From contig CAJUFF010000019.1 of the NCBI GenBank assembly GCA_910585505.1, forward strand, positions 1 to 27,018: DNA of 27,018 bases, read 5' to 3'. Source of the DNA: an uncultured Ruminiclostridium sp. Its GTDB lineage: Bacteria; Bacillota; Clostridia; Oscillospirales; Ruminococcaceae. Of the stretch, positions 8,795 through 16,514 are shown one piece after another (the stretch's first letter is position 1; each line of letters begins with the position of its first letter). A program made the translations under genes and the position numbers. The notes under the pieces are model-generated. The model saw nothing but the letters and a program-made list of their open reading frames with translations. It was not told where the DNA came from and did no database searches.

Positions 8795-9403
8795 TTAATT
8801 TTTTATGCTTCCGTTTCCGATATTTACCTTCTTTATCAGCTTCACCAAAGGAATTATCAGAAATCCCGCCGCAAAGTTTCCTATTGCATGCATTATGTCA
8901 AACGGAAGTCCCGCCGCTATCCATGCCAGTGTTTGATTAAAATCAAGACCGAAAAACAGTGCCTGAACCGGAGCGTACATTACGCCGAACAAAAGGCCGT
9001 GCAGCCCGCATACTGCCGAATACATAACCGCCGAAACGGGAACCGGCAGCCTTTTCGGCAAAATCACTGTTACTCCCCACAGGATCGTCCATATGTACAG
9101 ATAAGGTATCCACCATACGGCAAAGCCCGCGAAAAGCCCGTTAAGAAATACATAAACATATAATGGGATCAGCCCTTTTGTTCTGTATGCCAAAGCGAAA
9201 GTCATTGTAAACATTCCCAACAGATGAATATTGGGAGCCCACTCCATTACTGCTTTTGAACAATACATAAGCGCACCTAAAACGGCAAAGGAGGTCATTT
9301 CATAAGGAGTCAAAAACGGCTTCTTTCCGCCGCCGTTTCCCGCTTCGGATACGTTTACGGCTGAGACGTCCGATCGCCTATTCCTTGACCCGCGTAAGCT
9401 CAT
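8795..9403 (-). CDS. ECF transporter S component, probably corrinoid-specific
   Basis: This is a membrane substrate-binding subunit of an energy-coupling factor importer, which would work with T and A subunits encoded elsewhere. The 202-residue protein has a charged N-terminal tail (about 1-35) and then five to six hydrophobic helices, for example SFAVLGALMY, GLIPLYVYVFLNGLF and a C-terminal GFLIIPLVKLIKK. The ATG at 9403 is preceded by GGTGAG; a GTG three codons earlier is possible. The start overlaps the end of the upstream lipoprotein gene by 26 bases, so the two are translationally coupled. The cobalamin riboswitch ahead of the operon and the DUF4430 partner point to vitamin B12 or a corrinoid as substrate. 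That is an inference from context; the sequence of this subunit alone would not settle it. Confidence 0.82.
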   Translation of the reverse strand: MSLRGSRNRRSDVSAVNVSEAGNGGGKKPFLTPYEMTSFAVLGALMYCSKAVMEWAPNIHLLGMFTMTFALAYRTKGLIPLYVYVFLNGLFAGFAVWWIPYLYIWTILWGVTVILPKRLPVPVSAVMYSAVCGLHGLLFGVMYAPVQALFFGLDFNQTLAWIAAGLPFDIMHAIGNFAAGFLIIPLVKLIKKVNIGNGSIKN

Positions 9404-9821
9404 AGTGCTCACCGTCGGCTATAGCGGTAGAGTCGGCTCCCTGCATAAGGTATTCGCCGTCTTTGCTTAACGACCAGTAGCTGCCGTCCTTGTCATAATC
9501 CGCCTCGATACCGTTGACAAACTTGATATACAAGCCGAATTCGCTTTCCTCGCCGGATACGAGATCATTTTCAATAAGCGCGGCGCCTAAAGTATCCTCG
9601 TCGGTATGAATCGTAAAGGTTACGGATTTCTCTTCCGCATCTACCTCTACTTCCAGCGTAAGCGCTCCTTCGCCAAGCTCCTGATCTTCCGTATAAAGCG
9701 CGCTGTCCCAGACAGAAGCGGACGAATCCCGCTGAGTTCCCTCCGCTCCGCATCCCGTGCAGAATACGGCGGATAAGGCCAGAGCCGCGCTCAACATAAG
9801 AGCTTTAATTGTTTTTTTCAT
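9378..9821 (-). CDS. DUF4430-domain lipoprotein, putative surface corrinoid-binding protein
   Basis: The 147-residue product starts at the ATG at 9821, preceded by GAAAGAAGG. An N-terminal hydrophobic segment ends in FCTGC, so Cys24 is the probable lipidated residue and the protein is anchored outside the membrane. The mature part (about 45-147) fits DUF4430, a small beta domain related to the C-terminal domain of transcobalamin and intrinsic factor: TFTIHTDEDTLGAALIEN, then GLYIKFVNGIEADYDKDGSYW, split here as GLYIKFVNGIEA and DYDKDGSYW, then LMQGADSTAIADGEHYEL. It shares an operon with the ECF S component, overlapping its start, and lies under a cobalamin riboswitch. It probably captures corrinoids for the transporter. 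The open frame continues upstream to 9995 inside the riboswitch and is not used. Confidence 0.85.
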   Translation of the reverse strand: MKKTIKALMLSAALALSAVFCTGCGAEGTQRDSSASVWDSALYTEDQELGEGALTLEVEVDAEEKSVTFTIHTDEDTLGAALIENDLVSGEESEFGLYIKFVNGIEADYDKDGSYWSLSKDGEYLMQGADSTAIADGEHYELTRVKE

Positions 9822-9924
9822 TGTGTTTACCTTCTTTCCGTTATAATAATAACAAAAAGAACAAAGCGTCAGGATCTCTCCGCACGGGAAAACCCGATCC
9901 GCCCAAGAGTCCTGCTGCGGCTCG

Positions 9925-10065
9925 CGGTATGGCGGGCATTCCGGCTTGTGATGATTCCCATATATTATATTTAAACGGAATCTCATATACGACAATGGCT
10001 GTTGCCGCGGATTTACACCGCGTTCCCCCGCCGCCTCCCGCGGCGTCCTGCGCCGCGCTCAGCAG
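9925..10065 (-). promoter_or_regulatory. Cobalamin (AdoCbl-type) riboswitch
   Basis: Read on the minus strand, the conserved core GGGGGAACGCGGTG is followed directly by TAAATCCGCGGCAAC (10029 down to 10001). A B12 box AAGCCGGAATGCCCGCC follows at 9947 down to 9931, close to the family consensus. GC-rich paired arms (GCCGCGGGAGGCGGC) flank the core. Between the box and the ATG, GGATCGGG...GAGAGATCC may be the expression platform. No clear T-tract follows it, so control of translation is likelier than termination. A weak promoter (TTAAAC, 18 bases, TATACA; 10117 to 10088) lies just upstream. Boundaries are approximate. Confidence 0.88.
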
Positions 10066-10136
10066 AAAAAACAGTGAAGTTGTTTTTTGTATACCGTGTT
10101 TATTCGTTTTTGTTTAAGGGTATGTCCTAAAATAAG

Positions 10137-10162
10137 GAACATATTCTTACAGGAATAAGTTC
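10137..10162. promoter_or_regulatory. Candidate operator upstream of the GH88 gene
   Basis: GAACATATTC, six bases, then GAATAAGTTC form an inverted repeat matching at 9 of 10 positions. A further similar half-site, GGAATATGTC, lies at 10209-10218. A -10-like TATTAT at 10191-10196 lies between them, with a poor -35. The regulator is unknown. The rest of 10066-10265 is AT-rich spacer. Confidence 0.4.
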
Positions 10163-10265
10163 AAATTGCGAATTTTGAGACAACCGATAGTATTATACCA
10201 TTTTTTTAGGAATATGTCAAGCAATTATTTTACAGGGATAATATATTGAAAGGAAACATTCAAGA

Positions 10266-11381
10266 ATGAATATATCGGAATTATCAGATAAGATTACGCT
10301 TAAAGTTGCCGCCGAAGCGGAGCGGCTTGGGGGAAAAATACCATATATTCCCGACAGTAACGGAAAATATACCGATACGGACAATATATGCTGGTGGACA
10401 AACGGTTTCTGGGCGGGTATGCTTTGGCAGCTTTATCATGCTTCGGGTAACGAGCTTTTCCGAAAGACGGCGGAATGTTCGGAAAAACGTTTGGACGCGG
10501 CTCTCGACGGTTTTGAGAACATCGACCATGACGCGGGCTTTCTCTGGCTTCATACCGCCGGAGCGAATTACCGCCTTACAGGAAACAAGCGCTCCGAAAG
10601 GCGGCTTATGCACGCCGCCACTCTGCTGGCCGGGCGATACAATCCTGTTCTGGAGATTATCAGGGCGTGGGACGGTCAGTGGATGCCGGGGTATGACACG
10701 GCGGGCGGAGCCATAATCGACACCATGATGAATTTGCCGCTGTTGTACCTCGCTTCCGAGATTACGGGGGATTCGAGGTTCGAAAGCATCGCCGAAAGGC
10801 ACGCCGATACAATGCTGAAATATATGCTTCGACCCGACGGCTCCGCAAATCATCAGATTGTTTTCGACGTAAAAACCGGCTTGATTACGGCCAATCCCGG
10901 AGGACAGGGCTATGAAAGCGGCTCCTCATGGTCAAGGGGGCAGGCGTGGGCTTTGTACGGATACGCACTTTCCTTTCTGCATACGGGAAAAGACCGTTAT
11001 CTCGACGCCGCCAAGCGTGCCGCTTCTTATTTTATTTCCAATATATCATCAACGGGTTACGTGCCTTTGGTGGATTTCCGCGCTCCGGAAGAGCCTTTAT
11101 ATTATGATACCACCGCGGGAGCAATTGCTGCCTGCGGGCTTTTGGAAATTGCGGAAAGGGTAAGCGATGATGAAAAACGGCTGTATGTTAACAGCGCGAT
11201 AAAAATACTTGAAGCTTTGGAGACGGGGTGGTGTGATTTTGATCCTTCAACAGACGGTATTCTTGACGGAGGAAGCGTCAGCTATCATGAAAAAGAACAT
11301 CATCAGAAGATAATATACGGGGATTATTTCTTTACCGAGGCCATTCTTCGCTTAAGCGGAAAAAGCTTCTTGATATGGTAA
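10266..11381 (+). CDS. Glycoside hydrolase family 88 (unsaturated glucuronyl hydrolase)
   Basis: GH88 enzymes remove the 4,5-unsaturated uronic acid left at the non-reducing end by polysaccharide lyases. The 371-residue protein is full length and has no signal peptide, so it acts on imported oligosaccharides. It shows the alpha6/alpha6-barrel landmarks DHDAGF (Asp89) and GGAIIDTMMNLPLL (Asp152), corresponding to the two active-site aspartates of the family, and GYESGSSWSRGQAWALYGY. GAAAGGA precedes the ATG. It is followed after 32 bases by the DUF2264 gene, so the two form an operon. The exact glycan (pectic, glycosaminoglycan-like or other uronate polymer) is not decided by the sequence; no lyase is in the window. 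Confidence 0.88.
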   Translation: MNISELSDKITLKVAAEAERLGGKIPYIPDSNGKYTDTDNICWWTNGFWAGMLWQLYHASGNELFRKTAECSEKRLDAALDGFENIDHDAGFLWLHTAGANYRLTGNKRSERRLMHAATLLAGRYNPVLEIIRAWDGQWMPGYDTAGGAIIDTMMNLPLLYLASEITGDSRFESIAERHADTMLKYMLRPDGSANHQIVFDVKTGLITANPGGQGYESGSSWSRGQAWALYGYALSFLHTGKDRYLDAAKRAASYFISNISSTGYVPLVDFRAPEEPLYYDTTAGAIAACGLLEIAERVSDDEKRLYVNSAIKILEALETGWCDFDPSTDGILDGGSVSYHEKEHHQKIIYGDYFFTEAILRLSGKSFLIW

Positions 11382-11413
11382 AGACAGTGATAACGTATCA
11401 AAGGAGAAATAAA

Positions 11414-13489
11414 ATGATATTCAAGCCTGCCGAAACGGATTATGTGCTCAGCCCTTATACGGGGCTTACCAGAAAAAGCTGGACAGAAGCGGCAAAATAT
11501 CTTTTGCAGGGCGTGTTTGGGAATATAGCTTCGCCGTCTGCCCCGATAGTGCTGCCAAGAAACGAGACCGAGGTGACCTACCCTCATAAATATGCAGAGG
11601 GGAACAGGTTAAAAATTGAAAAAATGGCGGAAATTTTTGAAGGATTAACCCGTACAATGTTTATTGCCGCGCCCATTATACATAACGACCCCGATACCGA
11701 GGTATGCGGGTATTTGCTGAGGGACTATTATTCGGATCAGATACTGCGTTCCTGTACAAGAGGCGACGAAAACTTTGTTGGGTACTTTGAGGATTTAAAG
11801 GAATTGAGCGGAGACAAATCCGAAAATTCCTTCAGCATATTTCAGCAGACTGTTGAGACCTGCGCTCTGGTTATTTGTCTTGACATATGCAGGGCGGAGA
11901 TATGGGACAGGTATACGAAAGCCGAAAAGGATATTATAGCAAAGCTGCTTTTAAGCTACGCGCATGAAAGTACGGTAGCGCAGAACTGGCGCTTTTTCAA
12001 TATGCTTGTTATGGCGTTTCTGCATAAGGAGGGCTATGAAATAAAGAAAAACGTAATGGCGGAGCACGCTTCGGCGGTACTTGGGTATTATGTTGGGGAC
12101 GGATGGTACAGGGACGGCCACTCCTTCGATTACTACTCCTGCTGGGCGTTTAACGTGTATGCGCCTATCTGGAACAAGTGGTACGGTTATGAAAATTTAC
12201 CTTATATTGCGGAAAAATTTGCAAGAAACTCTAACGAGTTAATGAAAACATATCCCGATATGTTTGATAGGGACGGCTTCGTCGTTATGTGGGGCAGAAG
12301 CTGCGTTTACCGGAATGCGGCCACAAGTCCACTTTCCGAAAACTTCCTTTTGAAAAATCCCTCCGCCGATCCGGGTCTTGCAAGGCGCATTGCTTCGGGC
12401 GCACTTTTACAGTTTTTGTCAAGAGACGATTTTTTGCTGAACGGGATACCGTCAATGGGTTTTTACAGACAGTTTACTCCGCTTATACAGGGCTACTCCT
12501 GCGCGGAATCGGTTTACTGGCTCGGAAAGGCGTTTCTGTGTCTTGCTCTTCCGGAAAATCACCCGTTCTGGACTGCTAAGGAAAGCAACGGCTCGTGGGA
12601 AAAGCTGAGCTGCGGGGAGATAAAGGAAACCGTACTGAACGCTCCCGCCCTTTGCTTCACCAATCACTGCGCCAACGGTGAAACGGTATTCAGAACAGGA
12701 AAGGTTTTGAAAAACACGGGAGACATACACGGTATGTGGAATTATTCCAAATTGGCTTATAACAGCAAGTTCCCTTGGGAAGCTTCTCCTGCGGAAAACG
12801 TGGAATCCATGCAGTATGTGATCTGCGGCGGTGAAGATTTCAGCGTCGGACGCGAACCCGAAAAGTGCAACGTTACGTTCTGGTGCGGCAGCCGAGGGGG
12901 CGTACTTTACAGAAGGCAGTTTTTCGGATATTCCCTGAATTATGAAACTCATCATATGCAGGCGCTTAATCTGGCGGATTTTCCCGTAAAATACGGAATT
13001 TTGCGGGCGGATAAGCTTAGGCTGTTCAGAACTCCGGTGACCGTTACTTTAGGCGCTTACGGTTTTCCGGACAGCGGGGATACTGAAATTATCAGAAAAA
13101 GGGAAGGAAAGGCGAAGGCGATCATTTTAAAGGGCTATAACGGTATGAACAGGCCAATACAGCTTGCTATGACCGTTTACGACGGTTGGGACGGACTTGA
13201 TATTGTCAAGGGCGTCAATACGAATCCCGATTCGGAAAAATCGCTGACGGTATACGCTGTGACAAGGAGGACGGAAAAGTACGGGTACGAGAATTTTATT
13301 CTTATTTCACAGGTAATTACCAAGGAATCTCATGATGATTTCACGGAAGATGAGCTGTTCCCGATTGAAAAGGTTCAATACGGTGATCCGGAGGAAAAAG
13401 GCGGGTACGGTCCGGTGCGGATAATATTGAAATGGGGAGAGGAAAAAACGGTGGATTTTAATGGCATTGAGGGAGAAATGAGACTGTAA
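11414..13489 (+). CDS. DUF2264-domain protein, putative glycan-active enzyme
   Basis: The 691-residue protein fits the DUF2264 family. An N-terminal helical part (about 1-370) contains AQNWRFFNMLVMAF, DGWYRDGHSFDYYSCWAF and DGFVVMWGRSCVYR, resembling alpha/alpha-toroid glycoside hydrolases or lyases. A C-terminal part (about 390-691) is rich in beta strands. No signal peptide is present. AAGGAG precedes the ATG at 11414; an in-frame ATG at 11375 overlaps the GH88 end and lacks such a site. The family is biochemically poorly known, but it repeatedly occurs beside GH88 and GH105 genes, as here, which suggests a role on uronate-containing oligosaccharides in the cytoplasm. That function is inferred from context. 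Confidence 0.85.
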   Translation: MIFKPAETDYVLSPYTGLTRKSWTEAAKYLLQGVFGNIASPSAPIVLPRNETEVTYPHKYAEGNRLKIEKMAEIFEGLTRTMFIAAPIIHNDPDTEVCGYLLRDYYSDQILRSCTRGDENFVGYFEDLKELSGDKSENSFSIFQQTVETCALVICLDICRAEIWDRYTKAEKDIIAKLLLSYAHESTVAQNWRFFNMLVMAFLHKEGYEIKKNVMAEHASAVLGYYVGDGWYRDGHSFDYYSCWAFNVYAPIWNKWYGYENLPYIAEKFARNSNELMKTYPDMFDRDGFVVMWGRSCVYRNAATSPLSENFLLKNPSADPGLARRIASGALLQFLSRDDFLLNGIPSMGFYRQFTPLIQGYSCAESVYWLGKAFLCLALPENHPFWTAKESNGSWEKLSCGEIKETVLNAPALCFTNHCANGETVFRTGKVLKNTGDIHGMWNYSKLAYNSKFPWEASPAENVESMQYVICGGEDFSVGREPEKCNVTFWCGSRGGVLYRRQFFGYSLNYETHHMQALNLADFPVKYGILRADKLRLFRTPVTVTLGAYGFPDSGDTEIIRKREGKAKAIILKGYNGMNRPIQLAMTVYDGWDGLDIVKGVNTNPDSEKSLTVYAVTRRTEKYGYENFILISQVITKESHDDFTEDELFPIEKVQYGDPEEKGGYGPVRIILKWGEEKTVDFNGIEGEMRL

Positions 13490-13542
13490 TGCGGACGCTT
13501 CTTATTAAAAAGAGATCTTGATAACCTCATATTTTTTCGTTT

Positions 13543-13568
13543 TTTTTAACAAAAAGTATTGTTAAAAA
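13543..13568. promoter_or_regulatory. Perfect dyad just upstream of the solute-binding-protein promoter
   Basis: TTTTTAACAA, six bases, TTGTTAAAAA: a perfect 10-bp inverted repeat ending 20 bases before the -35 box. It could be an operator or a poor AT-rich terminator for the DUF2264 transcript; no T-run follows. Confidence 0.4.
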
Positions 13569-13588
13569 TGCCGTTTTATTATTTTTTC

Positions 13589-13617
13589 TTGACAAAACTA
13601 TCCAAAAATGCTACAAT
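13589..13617 (+). promoter_or_regulatory. Sigma-A promoter for the solute-binding lipoprotein gene
   Basis: A consensus TTGACA at 13589-13594, a 17-base spacer and TACAAT at 13612-13617, 31 bases before the ATG. This is one of the two best promoters in the window. It implies that the gene is transcribed separately from the GH88/DUF2264 pair. Confidence 0.85.
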
Positions 13618-13648
13618 GAAATAAACCTTAAGAAAGGAAAAAATAATT

Positions 13649-15208
13649 ATGAAATCCAAAAAGAAAATTCTTTCGGCAGCTCTGTGCGCTTCAATTCTCC
13701 TTTTGTCGGCTTGCTCCGGCGGAGAAGACGGCGGCAATGTTTCCGCTCCTTCACCCGCCGTTACCACCACCGAAAGCCTTGACAATGAAATAGATTATGA
13801 CAGTATGGCGGATATTGGAGAAGTGGACTCGAAAAACGAGGACGGAACCGGTTCCGCTTATGAAGCCGGAAAACTGGCCGGAGAGGTAAAGGCGCTTTGC
13901 TATTATGACATAGGCGATCAGGCCAAGGATGTGGCGGAGGTTTTTGCCACCCGATTCGGAGGAACCCTTACCACGGAAGTGGCAGGCTGGGCGGAATGGT
14001 GGGATAAATTGGGTACATATGTGGCTACCGGCAATTCGCCCGACCTTGTAAGGTACGACTGGATAGCCTTTCCATGCTACGTTTCAAAGAACACCTATAC
14101 ACCTCTTGATGATTGGTTGGATATGGACGCTGATCTGTGGAAGGATATCAAGAGCGTTATAGAGGATTTTAATTATGCGGGAAAGCACTACTATTTCCCT
14201 ACCGACGTAATGCCGGGCTTTACTTTGACTTATAACAGAAGCACCGTCATCGAAGCAGGACTTAAAGACCCTTGGGAGCTTTACGAGGAAGGCAAATGGG
14301 ACTGGAACACATTTAAGGATATTACCGCCAAATGGGTTGATAAAAACCCCGGTGAAAACGAGGGCTTAAGGGGAAATAAGTGGATGGGGCTTATGTTCGC
14401 CAATACCACTGGCGTTAAATTGATCGACGTTACTGATTCAGACATTGTCAATAATCTTAAGAATGAAAATATAGAGCGTGCTATGAGCTTCCTTTCCAAT
14501 ATGAGAAAGGAAGGACTTATAGGCGATGGATATATTGATCCGGGTACTGCGTTTATGAACGGCAATCTGCTGTTTTTGGCGATGGAATCGGAGTGGACCT
14601 TTGAAAGCGCTCAGTCTGCGGTGTTTACCTACGGTCTGGAAGGTGAGATTGTTACCGTACCAATGCCGAAGGATCCCCTTTCAGACAAATACTATGTTTC
14701 GGCGGACACCTACGGCTATATGGTTCCCGCAGGCGCGAAAAACGTTCAGGGCGGCGTTGATTGGATACTGGCCAGCCGCATTTACGAAACCGATCCCGAA
14801 ACAAAGGCGGCCGATTACGCATTGAAAACTGATCCCGGTCCGATTTATTACGATAAATGTCCCGGATGCAAGTACGATTACATTGCCAATGACAAGGCTG
14901 ATCTGATTGTATGCCCTGAATGTCAGACGGCCAGGAAGGAAAAATTCAAGGCGGTTTATACGGTGGAGCAGTTGGATCTTTTGGATGATATGCTGCACAC
15001 GGATAAATTTGAAAGAGTGTTTGACAACGCTATGGGAGTTGATCAGGGAATAGTGGATATTATGACCTCCACCGATGAGGCGCTTATCGATGGAGTTACT
15101 TACCATGACGCTTCCTATACAGAGGTGCTTAATAAGCAGTATCAGGCGATTGAAGCGTTTATTCAGCCTTACAGGGACGCGTTGGCTAAGGCTAAGACTG
15201 AAGGGTAA
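13649..15208 (+). CDS. Extracellular solute-binding lipoprotein (ABC sugar type) with Cys4 zinc-knuckle-like insert
   Basis: This is a surface-anchored family 1 substrate-binding protein, probably for an oligosaccharide. The 519 residues begin with a signal peptide and lipobox LLSAC (lipidated Cys22), then a Ser/Thr/acidic linker (about 23-75), then the two-lobe binding fold (FATRFGGTLTTEV, WDWNTFKDITAKW, FLAMESEWTFESA). Unusually, CPGC (Cys404, Cys407) and CPEC (Cys422, Cys425) flank a 14-residue loop, a zinc-ribbon pattern rarely found in exported binding proteins. AAGAAAGGA precedes the ATG. No ABC permease or ATPase gene lies nearby, so this is an orphan receptor that must share an importer encoded elsewhere. 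Its position after GH88 and DUF2264 suggests a ligand from the same glycan. Confidence 0.88.
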   Translation: MKSKKKILSAALCASILLLSACSGGEDGGNVSAPSPAVTTTESLDNEIDYDSMADIGEVDSKNEDGTGSAYEAGKLAGEVKALCYYDIGDQAKDVAEVFATRFGGTLTTEVAGWAEWWDKLGTYVATGNSPDLVRYDWIAFPCYVSKNTYTPLDDWLDMDADLWKDIKSVIEDFNYAGKHYYFPTDVMPGFTLTYNRSTVIEAGLKDPWELYEEGKWDWNTFKDITAKWVDKNPGENEGLRGNKWMGLMFANTTGVKLIDVTDSDIVNNLKNENIERAMSFLSNMRKEGLIGDGYIDPGTAFMNGNLLFLAMESEWTFESAQSAVFTYGLEGEIVTVPMPKDPLSDKYYVSADTYGYMVPAGAKNVQGGVDWILASRIYETDPETKAADYALKTDPGPIYYDKCPGCKYDYIANDKADLIVCPECQTARKEKFKAVYTVEQLDLLDDMLHTDKFERVFDNAMGVDQGIVDIMTSTDEALIDGVTYHDASYTEVLNKQYQAIEAFIQPYRDALAKAKTEG

Positions 15209-15311
15209 GCTGCGTTTTAATGAAAAATCGGATTATGTAAAATAAATTGATAATCATAGATAAAAAAGGCGGCTACAAGCAGAGAGCCAATTCGGTAAAT
15301 ATGATATTGTA

Positions 15312-15347
15312 TAAAAAAACAGCGACATAAAAACCGCTGTTTTTTTA
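15312..15347. terminator. Bidirectional rho-independent terminator
   Basis: A perfect 12-bp stem, AAAAAAACAGCG with CGCTGTTTTTTT, around a 10-base loop, with a T-run on either strand. It serves the solute-binding gene on plus and the unknown gene at 15391-15927 on minus. Confidence 0.88.
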
Positions 15348-15390
15348 TATGGGAAGCACATATACGACAGTAAACGACAAGAGTTCCTAT

Positions 15391-15927
15391 CTAAATAAGT
15401 TCGCCTATTTCAGAATTGAAATCGTCAAGCAGTATTCTCAGTGCGGTGAAAGCGATCACCGAATAGATATCCGTCCCTTGGGGTATTTCCGAGGGAATTT
15501 CCAAGGGCTGTATCTTTTTTCCGGAAAAAGCTGTAATCTCTCTGTTAAGGGAAACCACTACCTCCTCGTCGGAAAGACTGCTGTAAGAAAAGGTATCGGT
15601 TTTTCCGAAACCGCAGGTTATAACGTGACCGGCACAGTTTTTAAGCGCCTTTATCTGCGCTTCATTTTCGGAAAAGGCGATTACCGTACTGTTATCCGGT
15701 AAACGGAAATCGGGGATACAGTTTTTTTTAAGCAAAAAAACGGGACTTTCTGTCTCAACTGCTTCAAAACGCGTAAACTCAAGTGCCAGCAGCTCGTATC
15801 CCTTTCCCCATTGGCTTACGGAAGAGTTTTTGACGTAGGTTATTCGATATGTTCTGGAAAGGCAGTTTTTTAATAAATGAGCGAAGCCCGAATCTTTCGG
15901 GTCTCCGCAGATAAATATTGTGGTCAT
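15391..15927 (-). CDS. Uncharacterised 178-residue protein
   Basis: I do not recognise a named family with certainty. The ATG at 15927 follows GAGAGGAAAT; an open frame continues upstream to 16305, but that part runs through repeat C1 and is not coding. The protein opens with a beta strand and a possible small-molecule loop (MTTIFICGDPKDSGF). It continues with TVIAFSENEAQIKALKN and VITCGFGKTDTFSYSSLSDE, where the VITCGF...DTF...SSLSDE stretch loosely recalls C-terminal segments of Mur-ligase-like proteins. It ends with a hydrophobic helix (YSVIAFTALRILLDDF). There is no signal peptide or membrane helix. It is probably a soluble alpha/beta protein expressed alone. The presence of a good ribosome site and terminator supports a real gene. 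Confidence 0.7.
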   Translation of the reverse strand: MTTIFICGDPKDSGFAHLLKNCLSRTYRITYVKNSSVSQWGKGYELLALEFTRFEAVETESPVFLLKKNCIPDFRLPDNSTVIAFSENEAQIKALKNCAGHVITCGFGKTDTFSYSSLSDEEVVVSLNREITAFSGKKIQPLEIPSEIPQGTDIYSVIAFTALRILLDDFNSEIGELI

Positions 15928-16082
15928 ATTATTTCCTCTCGTTTTTACGAAACAATAATACGGCAAACTACAAAAATTTTTGTGTTTGTAATTGCTGATC
16001 CTCCAGGAGTGAGCGCAGCGAACGGATAAAGTCTCTTCATCTCTCGGTTCGGCATGGTATAAAAATCTCCCGCCGAACATTA

Positions 16083-16239
16083 GGCCTTGTTTGAAAAATC
16101 GGAAACGCTGTCTTTTCGCCCCCAAACGGTCATCTTCTGCGTTAAAAAGCCTCGTCAAACGACGGTTTGACCGCGTTTTTTTCTTGAAGCTAACCATTTT
16201 GGTTAAAAATCCGTCATTTCCTCTATTTTCAAACAAGCC
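16083..16239 (-). repeat. Family C MITE-like repeat, copy C1
   Basis: A 157-bp element bounded by GGCCTTGTTTGAAAA and ATTTTCAAACAAGCC. Over its whole length it is the near-exact reverse complement of C2 (24276-24431). It has no coding capacity of its own, though open frames pass through it. The preceding stretch 15928-16082 holds one small dyad (GCCGAACC.../GCCGAACA region) and no gene. Confidence 0.88.
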
Positions 16240-16323
16240 ATAGTAATTTTGGCAGCTTATTTGCCGTTTTACTATAATATTTCCCGCCGCAGCCGATATA
16301 TCCAAAAATTTTTCTTATTCATA

Positions 16324-16352
16324 TTGCTTTAAAAAGTAAATTGTGCTATAAT
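16324..16352 (+). promoter_or_regulatory. Sigma-A-type promoter for the MBL-fold gene
   Basis: TTGCTT at 16324-16329, 17 bases, TATAAT at 16347-16352. Repeat B2 begins four bases after the -10 box, so the transcription start would fall at the edge of the repeat. Confidence 0.65.
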
Positions 16353-16356
16353 TACA

Positions 16357-16471
16357 TAATACTTATACTAATCTTTGATCAAGGTATAGACAAATAATAC
16401 GGATGATCAAAGATTAGTGTTTAGGGTGCAATCTTTAATCAAGTCTACAACTTGATTAAAGATTGGTATTA
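16357..16471. repeat. Family B double-hairpin repeat, copy B2
   Basis: It starts with TAATACTTATACTAATC. Hairpin 1 has a perfect 15-bp stem (ACTAATCTTTGATCA, 16367-16381, with its complement at 16404-16418). The linker GTTTAGGGTGCAAT follows, then hairpin 2 with a perfect 15-bp stem (CAATCTTTAATCAAG, 16429-16443, with its complement at 16451-16465), and the end TTGGTATTA. The layout is shared with B4 at 23623-23744. It forms most of the 5' leader of the MBL-fold gene. Confidence 0.9.
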
Positions 16472-16514
16472 AAAAAGTGCTTTTTCCTTATAAAAGCGTA
16501 AAAAGGAGAAACTA

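Noticed and set aside
8686..8940. Short plus-strand open frame after the HD-GYP gene
   Set aside because: It overlaps the terminator and the antisense of the ECF gene, and has no ribosome site or recognisable product.
9809..10117. Plus-strand open frame of about 100 codons
   Set aside because: It is antisense to the cobalamin riboswitch, whose conserved bases explain the sequence.
10137..10150. LexA-like box (GAACATATTC) before GH88
   Set aside because: It departs too far from the Gram-positive LexA consensus and pairs with a different downstream arm; kept only as a generic dyad.
10121..10240. Larger imperfect inverted repeat flanking the GH88 promoter, possible insertion-sequence remnant
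   Set aside because: The match needs gaps and lies in AT-rich DNA, so chance similarity cannot be excluded.
15960..16080. Possible tRNA or structured RNA around the GTGAGCGCAGCGAAC segment
   Set aside because: No cloverleaf can be drawn and no T-loop motif is present; only a small dyad is visible.
15928..16305. Open frame extending the 15391-15927 gene upstream to about 304 residues
   Set aside because: It runs through MITE-like repeat C1, and a good ribosome site precedes the ATG at 15927.
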